A stretch of 64,000 nt of DNA from Anoplolepis gracilipes (lineage: Eukaryota > Arthropoda > Insecta > Hymenoptera > Formicidae): contig NC_132975.1 in NCBI RefSeq assembly GCF_047496725.1, forward strand, positions 542,001-606,000, given 5' to 3'. Below are positions 46,321 to 58,025 of the stretch, in pieces. The notes beneath the pieces were generated by a model. The model ran no database searches. It worked only from the letters and a program-made list of their open reading frames with translations, and was not told where the DNA came from. Made by a program: the position numbers and the translations under genes. Positions within the stretch are counted from its first letter, which is position 1. The number at the start of each line of letters is the position of its first letter.

Positions 46321-46340
46321 CTACCTTTCTTCTGTTTCAG
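46321..46340 (+). promoter_or_regulatory. env splice acceptor
   Basis: CTACCTTTCTTCTGTTTCAG, a strong pyrimidine tract and AG, begins one base after the pol stop and lies 95 nt before the env ATG. It implies a spliced env mRNA with a donor in the long leader (candidate at 37779). Confidence 0.65.
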
Positions 46341-46435
46341 ATTGGATTACTCAGTTATCTTCTCCATTTTCTGGTTCAGACCGGAACGTACTGTTCTACA
46401 TTTTTCTCTTAAGCAGAATCAACATAGAGTTCACA

Positions 46436-48292
46436 ATGGCCCCACTGATCGTCTTCCTAGCGTATCTGGCAACCCAGGACTGCAACGCCCTCGTAGGCTA
46501 CGACTGCAACACGCCGTGCGACAACGGGACCACAATCTCGCTGCTCGATAACAACGCCTGTCGATTACACGGGAAGCTTCCAATCACCCGAGATGTGAGC
46601 GTGGAGATCCTCGCGAAGCCCAGACTCACCACAGCGGACGTACTAAGCTGCCGCATAGAGATAGACTACGTGATCAGCCACACGGACCACACCACGAGGG
46701 AATCTACAACACCTACCAGCAATAAACGACATTACTTATCTGTATCTGCTCCTGTATGCATGCACATACACGCACAAGGGAAACTGCAATTCGGGAACCA
46801 GACCCTTGACGGCCTTTCCGCCAACCGCGTGAATAGCCGCACTATTCCGCCGACCGAAACCGTCAGCGCCCACAACCTGCCATCAGACGACCTGAAAACA
46901 AAACGCGTCATAAACGTGTACTTGCACATAACGTTCAAACGGACCATTGTCAAGATCGACACGATGGAAACCAAGATATTCTTACCTAGTGGTGCTAGTT
47001 GCACATACATCGACCTTGAATGCACCGACGAAGAGGGCTTTCATAATTTCTGGTCCCCCTTTGTTCACGGAGGATGCACTCAACTACGGCATACCGTCTT
47101 GTATAGAGGAATTGCCAAAAGACTACAAATTACGGGACGTCCCACGGCATACGCCTTAACGGTAGAAAACACCAACCTGCTCGCGTTTGCTCGAGCGCGT
47201 CACGACGTCTGCAACGCCACTGTGATACAGACCGAAAACCCCCGACTAGTAATACGGGAAATCAACGACTCTTACGTAAAGAATCAACCATCCGTAAATA
47301 AGGTGCACCGATCTCACCACTCGTACTTTTCGTACAAGAGTAACACAAAGACAGACCTGAGCGTAGAAAATACCTACGAAGACCTTGTCATGAGGAAATG
47401 CCTCACGGAAGTAACAAAATTACACGCCTTGACCGCCATGGCTCACCAAGACCCTCCATCATTTGCGTACGCCGTCACAAAAACACCAGGATACTCAGCG
47501 CGCGTACGAGGGGAAGCTGTACAAGTATTTCGATGTACTCCTGTACCTGCACGGATCAGGGCCACGGAAAGCTGTTTCCAGGAGCTCCCAGTAATAATAG
47601 ACGGGAAGCCCATGTACCTAAAGCCAAGAACACGCGTTATATCTGGCGAAGGCACAGAAATTGAATGCGATCCGCTTGCTACGGCAATGTACAAAATGAG
47701 AAACAAATGGTACGTATTCACTCCAGAGTTGAAAGTGTCTGCTATCGATCCTCAAGGCCTCCAATCAAGAACGCTACCATGGGGTCAACATATCGACGAG
47801 TTAAACGAGATTCACGAGCACTCGGACGTACAGAATCCAAGCACAGACGACTCTCCAGGACGACCAGACCACTCGAGCCCTGTATACATCGTGGAGGTCT
47901 CGGTAACAACAACAGTTATTGGTGGAATTATAATACTCACCTTATTTATCATCTTGAAAAGCCTAGCAAGAAAGTTAAGCTATCGAAACTCGAGCCTGAA
48001 AAATAAAAACATATTAACAAATGATGATATGTTAATGACTGATGATAGTGCCAACTCTCAAAAACCAACCAAACAGGAAACACCTGCCAAGACACTCAGC
48101 AATTCTCCATTATCGCGCCCAATGATAGATCACCGAATCCAGAAGGACATCTCTCATGAACCCACGGATACGATGACGATTCACCACTCTTCCAAGGAGA
48201 GGACTCCCGCCATATCTTCAGAGATCGCCAACCTGCGAGAAGCCTACTTGCACTTGGAACGAAAGATCAACCGTCTATCAACCGCACCGTAA
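46436..48292 (+). CDS. env: Env-like membrane glycoprotein of copy B (618 aa)
   Basis: A single intact frame. Residues 1-19 form a signal peptide (LIVFLAYLAT). The ectodomain to about 484 is Cys-rich with many N-glycosylation sequons and begins with a YDC...TTISLLD...C pattern. A membrane segment at about 488-511 (VTTTVIGGIIILTLFIIL) is followed by a ~105-residue tail ending in a helical, charged stretch (EIANLREAYLHLERKI). In errantiviruses Env allows transfer between cells. I do not see an obvious furin site or the features of the baculovirus F-type Env common in gypsy; the N-terminal pattern is reminiscent of glycoproteins captured by some BEL elements, but that is unverified. Copy A is frameshifted. 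Confidence 0.8.
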   Translation: MAPLIVFLAYLATQDCNALVGYDCNTPCDNGTTISLLDNNACRLHGKLPITRDVSVEILAKPRLTTADVLSCRIEIDYVISHTDHTTRESTTPTSNKRHYLSVSAPVCMHIHAQGKLQFGNQTLDGLSANRVNSRTIPPTETVSAHNLPSDDLKTKRVINVYLHITFKRTIVKIDTMETKIFLPSGASCTYIDLECTDEEGFHNFWSPFVHGGCTQLRHTVLYRGIAKRLQITGRPTAYALTVENTNLLAFARARHDVCNATVIQTENPRLVIREINDSYVKNQPSVNKVHRSHHSYFSYKSNTKTDLSVENTYEDLVMRKCLTEVTKLHALTAMAHQDPPSFAYAVTKTPGYSARVRGEAVQVFRCTPVPARIRATESCFQELPVIIDGKPMYLKPRTRVISGEGTEIECDPLATAMYKMRNKWYVFTPELKVSAIDPQGLQSRTLPWGQHIDELNEIHEHSDVQNPSTDDSPGRPDHSSPVYIVEVSVTTTVIGGIIILTLFIILKSLARKLSYRNSSLKNKNILTNDDMLMTDDSANSQKPTKQETPAKTLSNSPLSRPMIDHRIQKDISHEPTDTMTIHHSSKERTPAISSEIANLREAYLHLERKINRLSTAP

Positions 48293-48342
48293 GCCGAGTT
48301 CAACGAGCTCACCGTCGCATCATTTCACGCTGCTCCACTTTT

Positions 48343-48353
48343 AAGGAGGGGGG
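48343..48353 (+). other. Polypurine tract, copy B
   Basis: AAGGAGGGGGG immediately before the 3' LTR, identical to copy A. Confidence 0.85.
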
Positions 48354-51300
48354 TGTCACGTCCAGCGCCTCCGCTTGACACCAGTCGCCGTCCGTTGACT
48401 CCATACGTCACCTGTTAAGTAGACATAGTAAGCGTTAAGCACCTATAAAATTCTTTTACTTTCCTTTTCTTTTTATATATACATATATATATATATAGTT
48501 ATTATCAAAAATAGATTAAGCCGATAAATACCTTTTATTATGTTTCCGGCTAAAACATCCTTTTCCTTTTTTTTTTCTTTTTCTTCCTTTTTTTTTTCCT
48601 GTTTTATCCCCATCACTGGTTCTCCCCTATCACCTACCTAAAAATGAAGGAAAATAATTAATTAATTGTCCAATGAAAATTCTCACCTATTTTCCGGCCA
48701 CCCGGTATATCACCTTCTGGTCCGCCTCCTCAGCACCTGAAAAAGAGAAGAGAAACGACCCACCAAGTCGGTCGAACATCTTAATTTTATTATAATTACC
48801 CATTTAGTTTTGTCACTCTAGTTGCAGTATCTGAAAAATAAAAAGGAAACATAATATTAAGTATGCGTCAATAGAATAACGTAAATTAAGTAATAGCGAT
48901 AATATAAACCAATGTTCACTCCACCTCGTCGTCATCACTCTTACTAAACACAAACATACACGTACACATCACCATAGACACACGCATCGAGAATTAACCA
49001 CCACCCGGTATAACAAAAATATAAAGTAAATCTATATAACAAGCTAAAATCACTCAAGGAAAGAGATCGTAACTGCGAATGAGCGGAAATACAACTCCCG
49101 ATACATGTTCACCTTAATAAATTGACACCCGGTATATAAACTAACATTGTCATATTATCCAAACATTAGTATAAAATAGTGTTTAACAACCGACCGATTC
49201 ATTTGGTTAAATTCCATAAGCTTCATATAATAAACTCCGATCGGTACTTTCGGGACACCCTGTATATGAACTTTCATTAATTATTAAAACTGAGCAAGCC
49301 AAGTAACTCGTATGTGCAATTGCAACTTCCTATGCACAGTCTAAATCACTTTTCTCAATATATCAAAAGTTGTCGCAACATCGAAAAGCACCCAATTTTT
49401 AACGATTTAAACATCACATAAAAAACCCGCCCAGTGACCTTAATTAATTATTTCCTGGCGCCTTGACTCATAAGGAACCAAAAAAGGTAGCAACTTATAG
49501 GGCTACAGCCCCGCCATAAAAAGTTAAGCGCACATTGTTATATCTTTAATAATTTATTTATTTTAATCCGCACCTCCAATATATAATTATGCCTTCACTA
49601 TTAAATGCAGTTTTATATCCCAAAGCCGAATTAATACCACAATAACGTACATGTCTAACGATTCTGTCACCCAAATATAATAACTTGTCAATTTTACTCA
49701 TATTCCACCGCAGCGCAGTGATTTCATTAAATCCAAATTTTAACAATAATAAAAGATTCGATCAAACCCATCTTCTGCATAATAATTCCTTACCATGAAT
49801 CCAATTTGGTTTGCCAATAAAAATCCGGTCAGCTATCATTTATAATTATTTCATATATCAACCATGGAGATAACTTGGTGCATGCACATATACATATATA
49901 TATATATATATGCGACTCGCTGCAGATATCATAATCCACAGATGTTTTAAAGGCAAATTATAATGACCTGACAAGAACTCCTCGAGGCTCAGACAATATT
50001 TAAGTAATCAATTAAAACCAATAATAATTAAAATGAACCACTCATAATACATATATATATATATATATATTATAGTGAAAACAATATAAATATCCCATAA
50101 AGAGTTTAAAACGAATAAAGCTCTGGAAGATAACTAAAGTTAAATAGTCACACTCAATATATACAATTACTTAATTAACTCTTACTTATACAAGGTGTCT
50201 GAAATAACTTGAACGTGATAATATTCTCAAAACTTCGTTATCATTTTATTGAGGATGAATGATAATTACAATATACATATGCATAATAAACAAAATGACC
50301 ATACCTATATATACGGTGGTACGATAATACACACATCATACACTACATAAACCAAGTATAAACGCATAATGAACACCCAGAAATAATTACATAGATACAC
50401 GCTCCTTAACAAACACACCATAAAATTATATAACAATAGTCACTTAATATACCCGGTGATACAAAAATACGCGCGTTATAAACTTATCATCTACACAATG
50501 TTTAATCAGTATCTGACTATTATAGACATATTATCCACCCAGTAACACGCAAATACACACACTCTATAAATAATTTATATACATAGTGACCCATTAGTAC
50601 GCACAAATAAAGCACTCTCAATAAACCTATTATAAACTTATTACAGGCATATTCATATATTAACATACACATAATCAATGTATCATATACATGGTAACGC
50701 AATAGTTTCGGATCTTATAACTAATTCATACATATTCCAAGCGTATCACTTAAATTACACACTCAACCTCTCACAATATAAACTTGTCTTAAATTTATGC
50801 ATTTATACACACTTACACACTCCTCATCCATCCATTGTAAATATATCACGGCATATTACATGTGCATTTATACCATTATTACATATATATATATATATAA
50901 ACCTTTACTACTAGTTATAATGATATACATACATACATATAGTTATATAATAGCGAGTTTAACGTCTGTAGACTAATTTAGATCTTGTAATCCACGAATA
51001 ACATTATGCGACATCATAGATAATTGTTAATTAATAAGTTAATTAGCGTAATGCTCTCATATCTCTACAATTATTTAAGTACAACGCTATAATACAATGC
51101 GGCGATAAGTAATTAATCAGATAAGTTATCGTAACGCTAGTAATAATTGCGATATATCTAGAAATAACGATATAGATATTACATTATAATGCTAGTCCCG
51201 AAGGTTCTAGAACATTCAGGAACCGCCGGATCACGTGAAAATTTCGGACAAACACCGTGATAGCTTACTATTGCCCGGCGCGTGATACCCGTGACAAACA

Positions 51301-54032
51301 AGCATGACCAGGATCGGACCACGTTGCGCGCGCTATAATTCAGAAGGTGGGAGCCCTCAGCGACCACGGGTATATAAACGGGAGCACCGTGTGCTCAAAA
51401 ATCAGAGTATTCAGTTCTCGCCTAGACAGTTCAGATCATTAGACAGTTCAGATCATATTTAGTATTCGGCTTTCGCCCGACAGTAAAATCTGTTGTACGG
51501 TTCGTTCCGACCATTCAGTTTTCGCATAATCAGTATTCGATCAGCAGTCAATACTCGATTCATACAGTACCCAGTAAATTCATTGTACGTACAGACAGTC
51601 ATTTATACGATTTAATAATCGGTTATCCTTATAACATTCAATCATACATACGCTCTCGCAAGTTTTCGCGCAGTGTAATTAATATTATATCTTCGAATCA
51701 GTGGTTTCTAGTTCATTACGGTATTATTCACACAAAATCATTAATTCAGAGAGACTTCGAGACTAGCATATCGCGAATACTATTAATTAGCCTTCAGTTC
51801 TTACGTTTACTGTCGTATAAATCTATTCTTGATTATTTGTATCCACTGTTACTATTATATTTCCTTTCTCTTTATCGATTTCCACGGCGCTCACAATACA
51901 TATCGAATTCTATCTATCACTTTTAAAGATATTTTATCTAAATTTTCGTTTGCAGTGAATTACTTCTATCAACAATATAAGCGTATTATCTTTTCCTCTC
52001 CATGCAATTGTTAATGCCGCCTATCTATAATATCGTTTACGCGTCCGAAACCAGTCTGTGCGTGAAATCATAGTCGAAGGAAAGTTCTATTAACTAATGT
52101 TGTAATACTAATATTGTAGATCCACATTCTTGTGTACACCCGCGTTACAGTGTGCTTCCCAGTGGTTCCTGTAACACATAACAATTTAGTGAAGTGAGTA
52201 CGTTGTCGTAATTATTAAGATATATTCGTGTAATCATTAATCATATTGTTTACGTGTAATTACTCGAAATATACATACTTGTGTCAGTTCGCGGCCCCTG
52301 TCCATTCCGGGCGTCGGTCATCTTTTCGGTGTCAATTCTTCTCGCCGTTAACCTCTCGCGTCTATACCTGTAAATATAAAGACAAGCTTTCTATTCTAAT
52401 TTTAATATTGAAATTATCGGGCAAATTAGTGCTACTTATCTGACGAGGTCATCCTTCCTTCAAGCCTACTTCGGGCTCTCTCTTTCATCCTGCGGCGACG
52501 CGCGCCTCCTCCAGGGCGTTCTTGTATTCCCTATAGCTTCTTCCTATATATTTTTTTTTTTTCTTTTCTTTCTTTCTTTTTTTTTCTTTTCTTTTCCCTT
52601 ATCCGCTCACCAGTGGCAAGGTCCGCGACGTCCGCCTTGACATACCCAGAGCCTCAGATATCTGTAACTTATAATCGAAGAGATTAATATTTTATTCGGA
52701 CGTCTTCATAGGGAATGTCATTAGACAGAGAGCGATAACCATTCTTACCTACACCGTAGGGCGCCTCCTCCAGGGCGACCTACATCCTTCCTACGTAGTG
52801 TGCCTCTTTCAGGGCGATTCTACGTCCCTTCTAGCAGTGCGCCTCATTCAGGGCGGCTCTGCCTTCATCCTTCGTAGTGCGCCTCCTTCAGAGCCGGACT
52901 ACCCCTCTCTAGGTCGCACGCCTCTCTCAGGGCGAACGACTCTCTTCTCCGAGGAGCGCCTCTTTCAGGGCATTCCGCCTCCTAGCGTGCAGCGCGCCTC
53001 TGTCAGGGCGATCTGCCTCCTCTCAGTCCACGAACCGCGCCTCTGTCAGGGCGTCTCTCACAATTCCTCCGATCGCTCTTCTTGATCTAAAATATAGAAT
53101 AAATATTAAATTAAAGTAAACTCATTAAGGCTCACCCTGTCCCCGCAACCCGTCAGATAAGGTCAAGTCAACTCGTTTACCAATTTTACTTTAACGCGTA
53201 TGTTTTTTTTTTTTTTCCTTTTCATCACTCGCGTTACTATTACTAACCCCAGTCTATACCCCTCCGCGTATTCAACTATGGCGTCGATTATGATTTCGCT
53301 TACCTTCTTAGCTGCGTCATGGGTCGGTCACGTCGAGCAGGGCGTGCTCACCAATTGAAGCGCCTCATCCGGTCACTATACCAAGGCGGCTCCTACCTGA
53401 CGGTCCGAACAGCTGCGTCGCCACCAGGTAGTCAGAGCCCAGCATCCGTCGGGTATTTCACTTACCCTCCACCGGGAACCCATACATCGGAGTCATCAAC
53501 CCCCGACCAGCTACACGACGCCGTCACTCCACCGGCATCCAGTAGCGGGGTCGTCGCTTCCTCACATAGGCCCTTACCGCCTATCGAATACCGTCCGTGG
53601 CCCGTGCCCCCGCCGTTGATAGACTTCGGGATTACGCAACCGAGGATCATTTCCTCCCAGGCTTTCTTCGGGCGAGTATGCATCCTGTCGTCCGCTGAAG
53701 CACCTATCAATTCGCCTCCTGATAACCGTCCGTGATTTAATTGTCTAATCGTCTTGAAAAATATAATATAACTGTACATATATGTTTATTATAAAATAAT
53801 GATAAATACATAAAAATCAGTATACGTAAACAATCTGCATTCATTGTCTACTCACTTCACATCCTCCCTATTATCTATTACGTCCCGACCTCTAGTTTCC
53901 GGTGCACCGCTACGCTGATCGTGACAGGTTTACCGCTCGGCCACCGCGATCCGCGTACACCAACCATCGTAACCGCACCTCGCTCGCGAACGCAGAGGAC
54001 GTAACAACTGGTGACAGCGGCGGGACGTAACA
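48354..54032 (+). repeat. 3' LTR of copy B (5.68 kb)
   Basis: Direct repeat of 33938-39614. Differences by eye are poly-T lengths and a few bases (for example an extra A near 52601 and an extra T near 53187). It includes the promoter at 51371, the hairpin array at about 52751-53053 and a 138-codon frame (53319-53735). Confidence 0.93.
52751..53053 (+). repeat. Hairpin array in the 3' LTR of copy B
   Basis: Same eight units as at 38336-38637; the isolated ninth unit is near 52503. Confidence 0.8.
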
Positions 54033-54295
54033 ATATATTCATTTTTCTAATATAGCTAAAAAGATTAACTGATGGTTTTTTTTGTTTACAATCAGTATAC
54101 AAATATATAAATATAAGAGCAAAAGGATTAAAAATTATTAATCAGCATTTTTATCGATTAAGAATGATAAACCACTAATGTGCACATGCGCTACGTGTCA
54201 TGTATCATGTATGTATTTGGCGCCAAAAGCACACACGGCACGAGGAGAGTACGTACAGACTTCTATGAAGTCTGTGAGAGTACGTGTCTAACAAT
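54033..54295. other. Flank of copy B, small inverted repeat
   Basis: Target duplication ATAT, then AT-rich DNA. GTACAGACTTC and GAAGTCTGTGAGAGTAC around 54251-54281 form a short hairpin. No gene. Confidence 0.45.
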
Positions 54296-54386
54296 TTAGA
54301 TCTTTGTTGGATCTAAGTGCAGAAACTAATCACAATAAAGAATCATTAAACGCTCACTGATTTGATTTCTCTGCTGAACGCAGCCA
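54296..54386. mobile_element. Half copy of the hairpin MITE
   Basis: Matches the right arm of the element at 25718-25878 (AATCACAATAAAGAATCA, CTCTGCTGAACGCAGCCA) but lacks the left arm. Confidence 0.65.
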
Positions 54387-54842
54387 TTCTTTTGTTTTTA
54401 TGTTACGTGCGTGCTAAGATCTAGAGTGTTCATTGTGAAAATAAAGCATTATATATTTTCGAAGAGCGATTGATTTTAACAAGAAAACCTAAGTACATAT
54501 TTTTATAAATATATGTGAAACTTTATTAACAATCTTATTCGTTCTGTTAAATTGTTATGTGTCCCGGATTTCATTGATCATATTTATTACATTACAAATA
54601 CACGTTATGTACAAATGAACATTTTTCAATAAATACGAATATGTAAATCTTTTCTAATTATGTTTCAGTAGTTCTAATCGACGTGCATTTAAATGCAAGA
54701 TCTTATTGTTAAATATAAAAAAAAATTCTTATAAAATATCTTACAGGAGGAATGCTTATAGAAAATAAAAAGAAGTTCTGAAAGATCGACAGTAGTAAAT
54801 TAATAATAAAACAAGTAAGTTATAATATTATAATCAATATAT
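54387..54842. other. AT-rich, no gene
   Basis: No coding region or repeat that I can name. Confidence 0.45.
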
Positions 54843-55181
54843 TTGATTAAAAACTTATTAATAATCTTTATTCCACAACTTTCAAAGCGAAAAAAGGATT
54901 TGTTAAGCAAACACTTACAAACATGGAATGTAATGTTTCAAAGTTGTGGAATTGCTGAATTTAACATAAAACATATAGACAATTATGTAGACAATTTCAA
55001 GGCAAGAAAAAGTAATGAAATTAATCAAGAAGTTGCGATACCAAGAAATAACGTATTAGCACAATCTTACGTTGAAGATGAATCTTCTCAAAATCCTTCT
55101 TTGATTGTAAATGTTTCGGCCGTTATAAAAAATAAGGTTGTTATCGATCATTATTGCGAACGTTCTCGATCGTCGATATGA
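54843..55181 (+). CDS. Unrecognised 112-codon frame
   Basis: The frame opens with TTG, not ATG. It is Lys/Asn-rich and has an AT-rich codon bias like its surroundings (for example KHIDNYVDNFKARKSNE). I do not recognise a domain. It could be an exon or remnant of a transposon-encoded protein, or chance in AT-rich DNA. Confidence 0.2.
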   Translation: MIKNLLIIFIPQLSKRKKDLLSKHLQTWNVMFQSCGIAEFNIKHIDNYVDNFKARKSNEINQEVAIPRNNVLAQSYVEDESSQNPSLIVNVSAVIKNKVVIDHYCERSRSSI

Positions 55182-55489
55182 CAATGGATACAGGTATTTG
55201 CCTGTTTCTTATACCAGTTATTTTGAACTCAAATCCACGGGTACGCTGCCTATTGGCTGTTAATATATCGCGTAATCCCATTGCCCTTATTTTCACGAAC
55301 GGAGGAAGATGTTTACGCAGTCAGTCCGCTTCAGAACCGTGACCGAATCACACGTATCTTAAGAGCTTATTTCAAGCGATTTGTATTATTTCTTGTATCA
55401 TTATATAAATAGTTTGTGTTATTAAAATTGTATTGTCAATCGAGTGTTGATTTATTATTCTCTCTCTTTATTGGCAGTAGAAATACGCG
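55182..55489. other. No gene; possibly LTR of the following remnant
   Basis: AT-rich sequence ending in a pyrimidine-rich TTCTCTCTCTTTATTGGCAG. May belong to the LTR that ends at about 55550. Confidence 0.3.
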
Positions 55490-55654
55490 AAATTAGTCGA
55501 GCAGAAGAGATCGGCATTTATTTGTTTAGTTGCCAAATAAACGGTAATATATTTTGGTCCTTCGAGCCGGATCCTTCTGTCTACGATTAATAGTGTGAGA
55601 GAAGTGCTAACTTGGACGACATTTATTTGTTTAGTTGCCGAATAAAACGGTAAC
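55490..55654 (+). mobile_element. Collapsed LTR element with tRNA-Tyr primer-binding site
   Basis: TGGTCCTTCGAGCCGGAT at about 55554 is complementary to the 3' end of tRNA-Tyr (CCGGCTCGAAGGACCA). Just before it is an LTR-end-like TTGCCAAATAAACGGTAATA; about 105 bp later the same end recurs as TTGCCGAATAAAACGGTAACA. This is what remains if nearly all internal sequence was deleted between two LTR ends. Confidence 0.55.
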
Positions 55655-55734
55655 AGTAAAAAAGTCCAATCGTGTAAATGTGGTAAGTTCAATTATGAAT
55701 AGTTAATTACAATGTAATATATGCATAATGTTAT

Positions 55735-56176
55735 TATACAGGGTGTCCCATTTTAATTCCTCCAGTGAAATATCTCGAAAAGTAAGCGTTGCCAGAAAAA
55801 AAGTTTCAAACAAAAGTTTTAGGGTAAGATAATCGAAAAGTGAATATTTTACGAGATATCTTATATTTTATGTCAAAATATTGCAACTTTGAAGCCTTAT
55901 AACTCGAAAAGTACTTCACGAAAAAATATTTGATTATAGTGTTTTGGAAAGCTCTAGAGATAAACTACAAGAACATGCAATAATATATAGGGTGTCTCAT
56001 TTAAAAAATTAAACATGACGTTCATGTAACCTTCAAATGACTCTTCAAAGTCAGACCAATGGTACCATCTTATGGCCCTCTCGAAATCCTAAAACTTTTG
56101 TTTGAAACTTTTTTTCTGGCAATGCTTACCTTTCGAGATATTTCACTGGAGGAATTAAAATAGAACACCCTGTATA
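55735..56176. mobile_element. Foldback MITE with TACAGGGTGTCC ends (first)
   Basis: Arms of about 90 bp: the left starts TATACAGGGTGTCCCATTTT and includes CCAGTGAAATATCTCGAAA; the right (56086-56176) is its reverse complement with few mismatches. No ORF. Confidence 0.75.
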
Positions 56177-56506
56177 CAGAGTGTCCTCAAATTACCAGAT
56201 CAACTCTCGTGGGTAGATAGAGCGTATTAAACTGAAAACAAAAGTCTTCATCATTTTGCTAAATTCGCAATAATTAATGAGATATAAATTAATAAAAATC
56301 GGCCAATCCGTGCCAGGATAAGCACGCGGCGCGAAGAAGCCTCCTACTTGTTCTTGATACTAGACGCGCGACGAGACAGTAGGCAGAGCGCTCTACAAAG
56401 GACGTACAAAGGGCGTACTGAAAGAGACACGTACAGTGCGCGCTGCGTTTAACACGCTCTATTTACTCACGAGAGTTGATCTGGCAATTCGGGGACACCC
56501 TGTATA
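56172..56506. mobile_element. Foldback MITE with TACAGAGTGTCC ends (second)
   Basis: Arms of about 55 bp: the left has CAGATCAACTCTCGTG, the right CACGAGAGTTGATCTG, closing with GGGGACACCCTGTATA. It shares the TATA at 56173-56176 with the first element. Confidence 0.7.
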
Positions 56507-56793
56507 TATATATATATTTTTTTTAGTCTGTGCAAAAATGCATCAATATTTATATTGTTGTATTCCGTTTATGTATGGCCTACCTTGACATGGAGAGGTG
56601 CCTCAAGCGTAAGAGAAGGGCACCGCAGTGGTTGCATACATGACGCCATATAGGTTAGGTTAGGTCTGAGCACGCGCGACAGTGTGTGTAACTTCGCAGT
56701 ATCCATTGAAAGAAAATACATCTTTTAACAGTCTATTACCTGCATTTATTAGTTACGTCTTATCCTAACTTCCAGTAATGATCCTTTGAGAAC
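56507..56793. other. Spacer with TTAGG run, possibly the LTR of the BEL/Pao element
   Basis: TAGGTTAGGTTAGGT at about 56650-56664 is an interstitial insect telomere-type repeat. The stretch up to GAGAACA (56791) immediately precedes a BEL-type primer site, so part of it should be LTR, but no second copy is present to define it. Confidence 0.4.
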
Positions 56794-56843
56794 ATCTGGC
56801 GACCGTGACAGAACACGGGAGTAACAGAGAATCGCAGGTTAAG

Positions 56844-58020
56844 ATGGACAAGTTACGTAAAATCCGAGCGGTCGTGCGAATGGCCTTTGCCAGAACGCTC
56901 ACGACATTACGGCAAGAGCAAGGAAGAAAAGCACCCGATATAGATAAGATCAAAGTTCATTGTTCGCAGTATTTAAAGACAAGGCAAGCGAATTAGAAGA
57001 TTTGAACGAAAAGATCTTCCAGTTGATGCTAGAGGAAGAAGATATACAAGAACCGGATATGCTCAAAGAAATTGAGCTGACGAATATCGTATTACGTATC
57101 AACATACCAAGGTCAGTATCTTACAAATCATAGATCCTTCTCCTATAGTAAATACAGAGACGCGCCTAGGCCACAAGTAATGATATGGCCATAGTAAATT
57201 CGATGCAAGACAAAAGGTACAAACTGTCAAAGATCGAATTACAAAAATTTAGTGGAGATCTAAAGGAATGGCTGTTGTTCTGGAATCTCTTTAAAAATAT
57301 ACATAATGACGTGTTCATTGCGAAGGAGGATAAATTTAAATATCTCGTTCAAGCCATGGTGAAAGACTCGAGAGCTTACGAACTTATGAATAGCTTTCCT
57401 CCAACGGCTGAAAACTATGATAAGATTATTAAGAGTCTCAAAAGCCGTTTTGGTAAAGATGAACTGTTAATAGAAGTGTATATACGCGAGTTGCTCAAAT
57501 TAGTACTAAATAACACTACCAAAAAAGAGGCTAAACTATCGGTTGTAAATCTTTATGATAAACTTGAAACATGTTTAAGAGCTCTTGATTCTCTCAATGT
57601 TACAACGGAAATGTGTGCAGCCATGCTATACCCCCTGGTTGAATCGTCTCTGCCTGAGGAATTGTTATGAGTTTGGCAAAGGCATCCATTTTCTGTGGGA
57701 GAGACCGTGGCCAAAAATTGTTTAACAAATTTAATGAGTTTTTTGCAGACGGAAGTGAAAGCGGAAGAAAGAATAGCCATGGCGGTCAGTGGTTTCGGCT
57801 TGAGTACAACTAAAGAAAGCAGAGAGAAAAGAGGAAGAAATTTAAAATCAGAAACAAGCGAGACACCCTCAGCAGCAGGTCTTCTTAACGCCAGAGGAAC
57901 ACGGGTCACGAAATGTATCTTCTGCAATGACAATCATGAAAGTTCGCTATGTGACAAAGTTAGGAAAATATCCATAGAAGAAAGAACAGAGATAGTAAAA
58001 GAAAAAAAAAGCATGTTTTC
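56844..58020 (+). pseudogene. gag: BEL/Pao Gag, frameshifted
   Basis: Starts MDKLRKIRAVVRMAF with the helical N-terminus typical of BEL Gag. A frame change near 56975 leads to ELEDLNEKIFQLMLEEED. The DUF1759-type core is in 57185-57670: LQKFSGDLKEWLLFWNLF and YDKIIKSLKSRFGKDEL. An in-frame TGA at 57668-57670 interrupts it, and the same frame resumes to about 58020 with a Cys-rich CIFCNDNHESSLC segment. Confidence 0.75.
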
Positions 58021-58025
58021 ATTGT

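Larger units (their letters stand above)
33938..54032 (+). mobile_element. Giant Ty3/gypsy (errantivirus-type) retrotransposon, copy B, apparently intact
   Basis: A 20,095-bp element with LTRs at 33938-39614 and 48354-54032, tandem primer-binding sites at 39617-39660, and gag, pol, env and a polypurine tract all in order and all open. The flanks share ATAT (up to ATATAT) as target duplication. The two LTRs share a ~36-bp deletion relative to copy A and differ from each other at only a few positions, so B is a separate young insertion of a sister subfamily. It lies in opposite orientation to A, 8.4 kb away. Confidence 0.93.
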
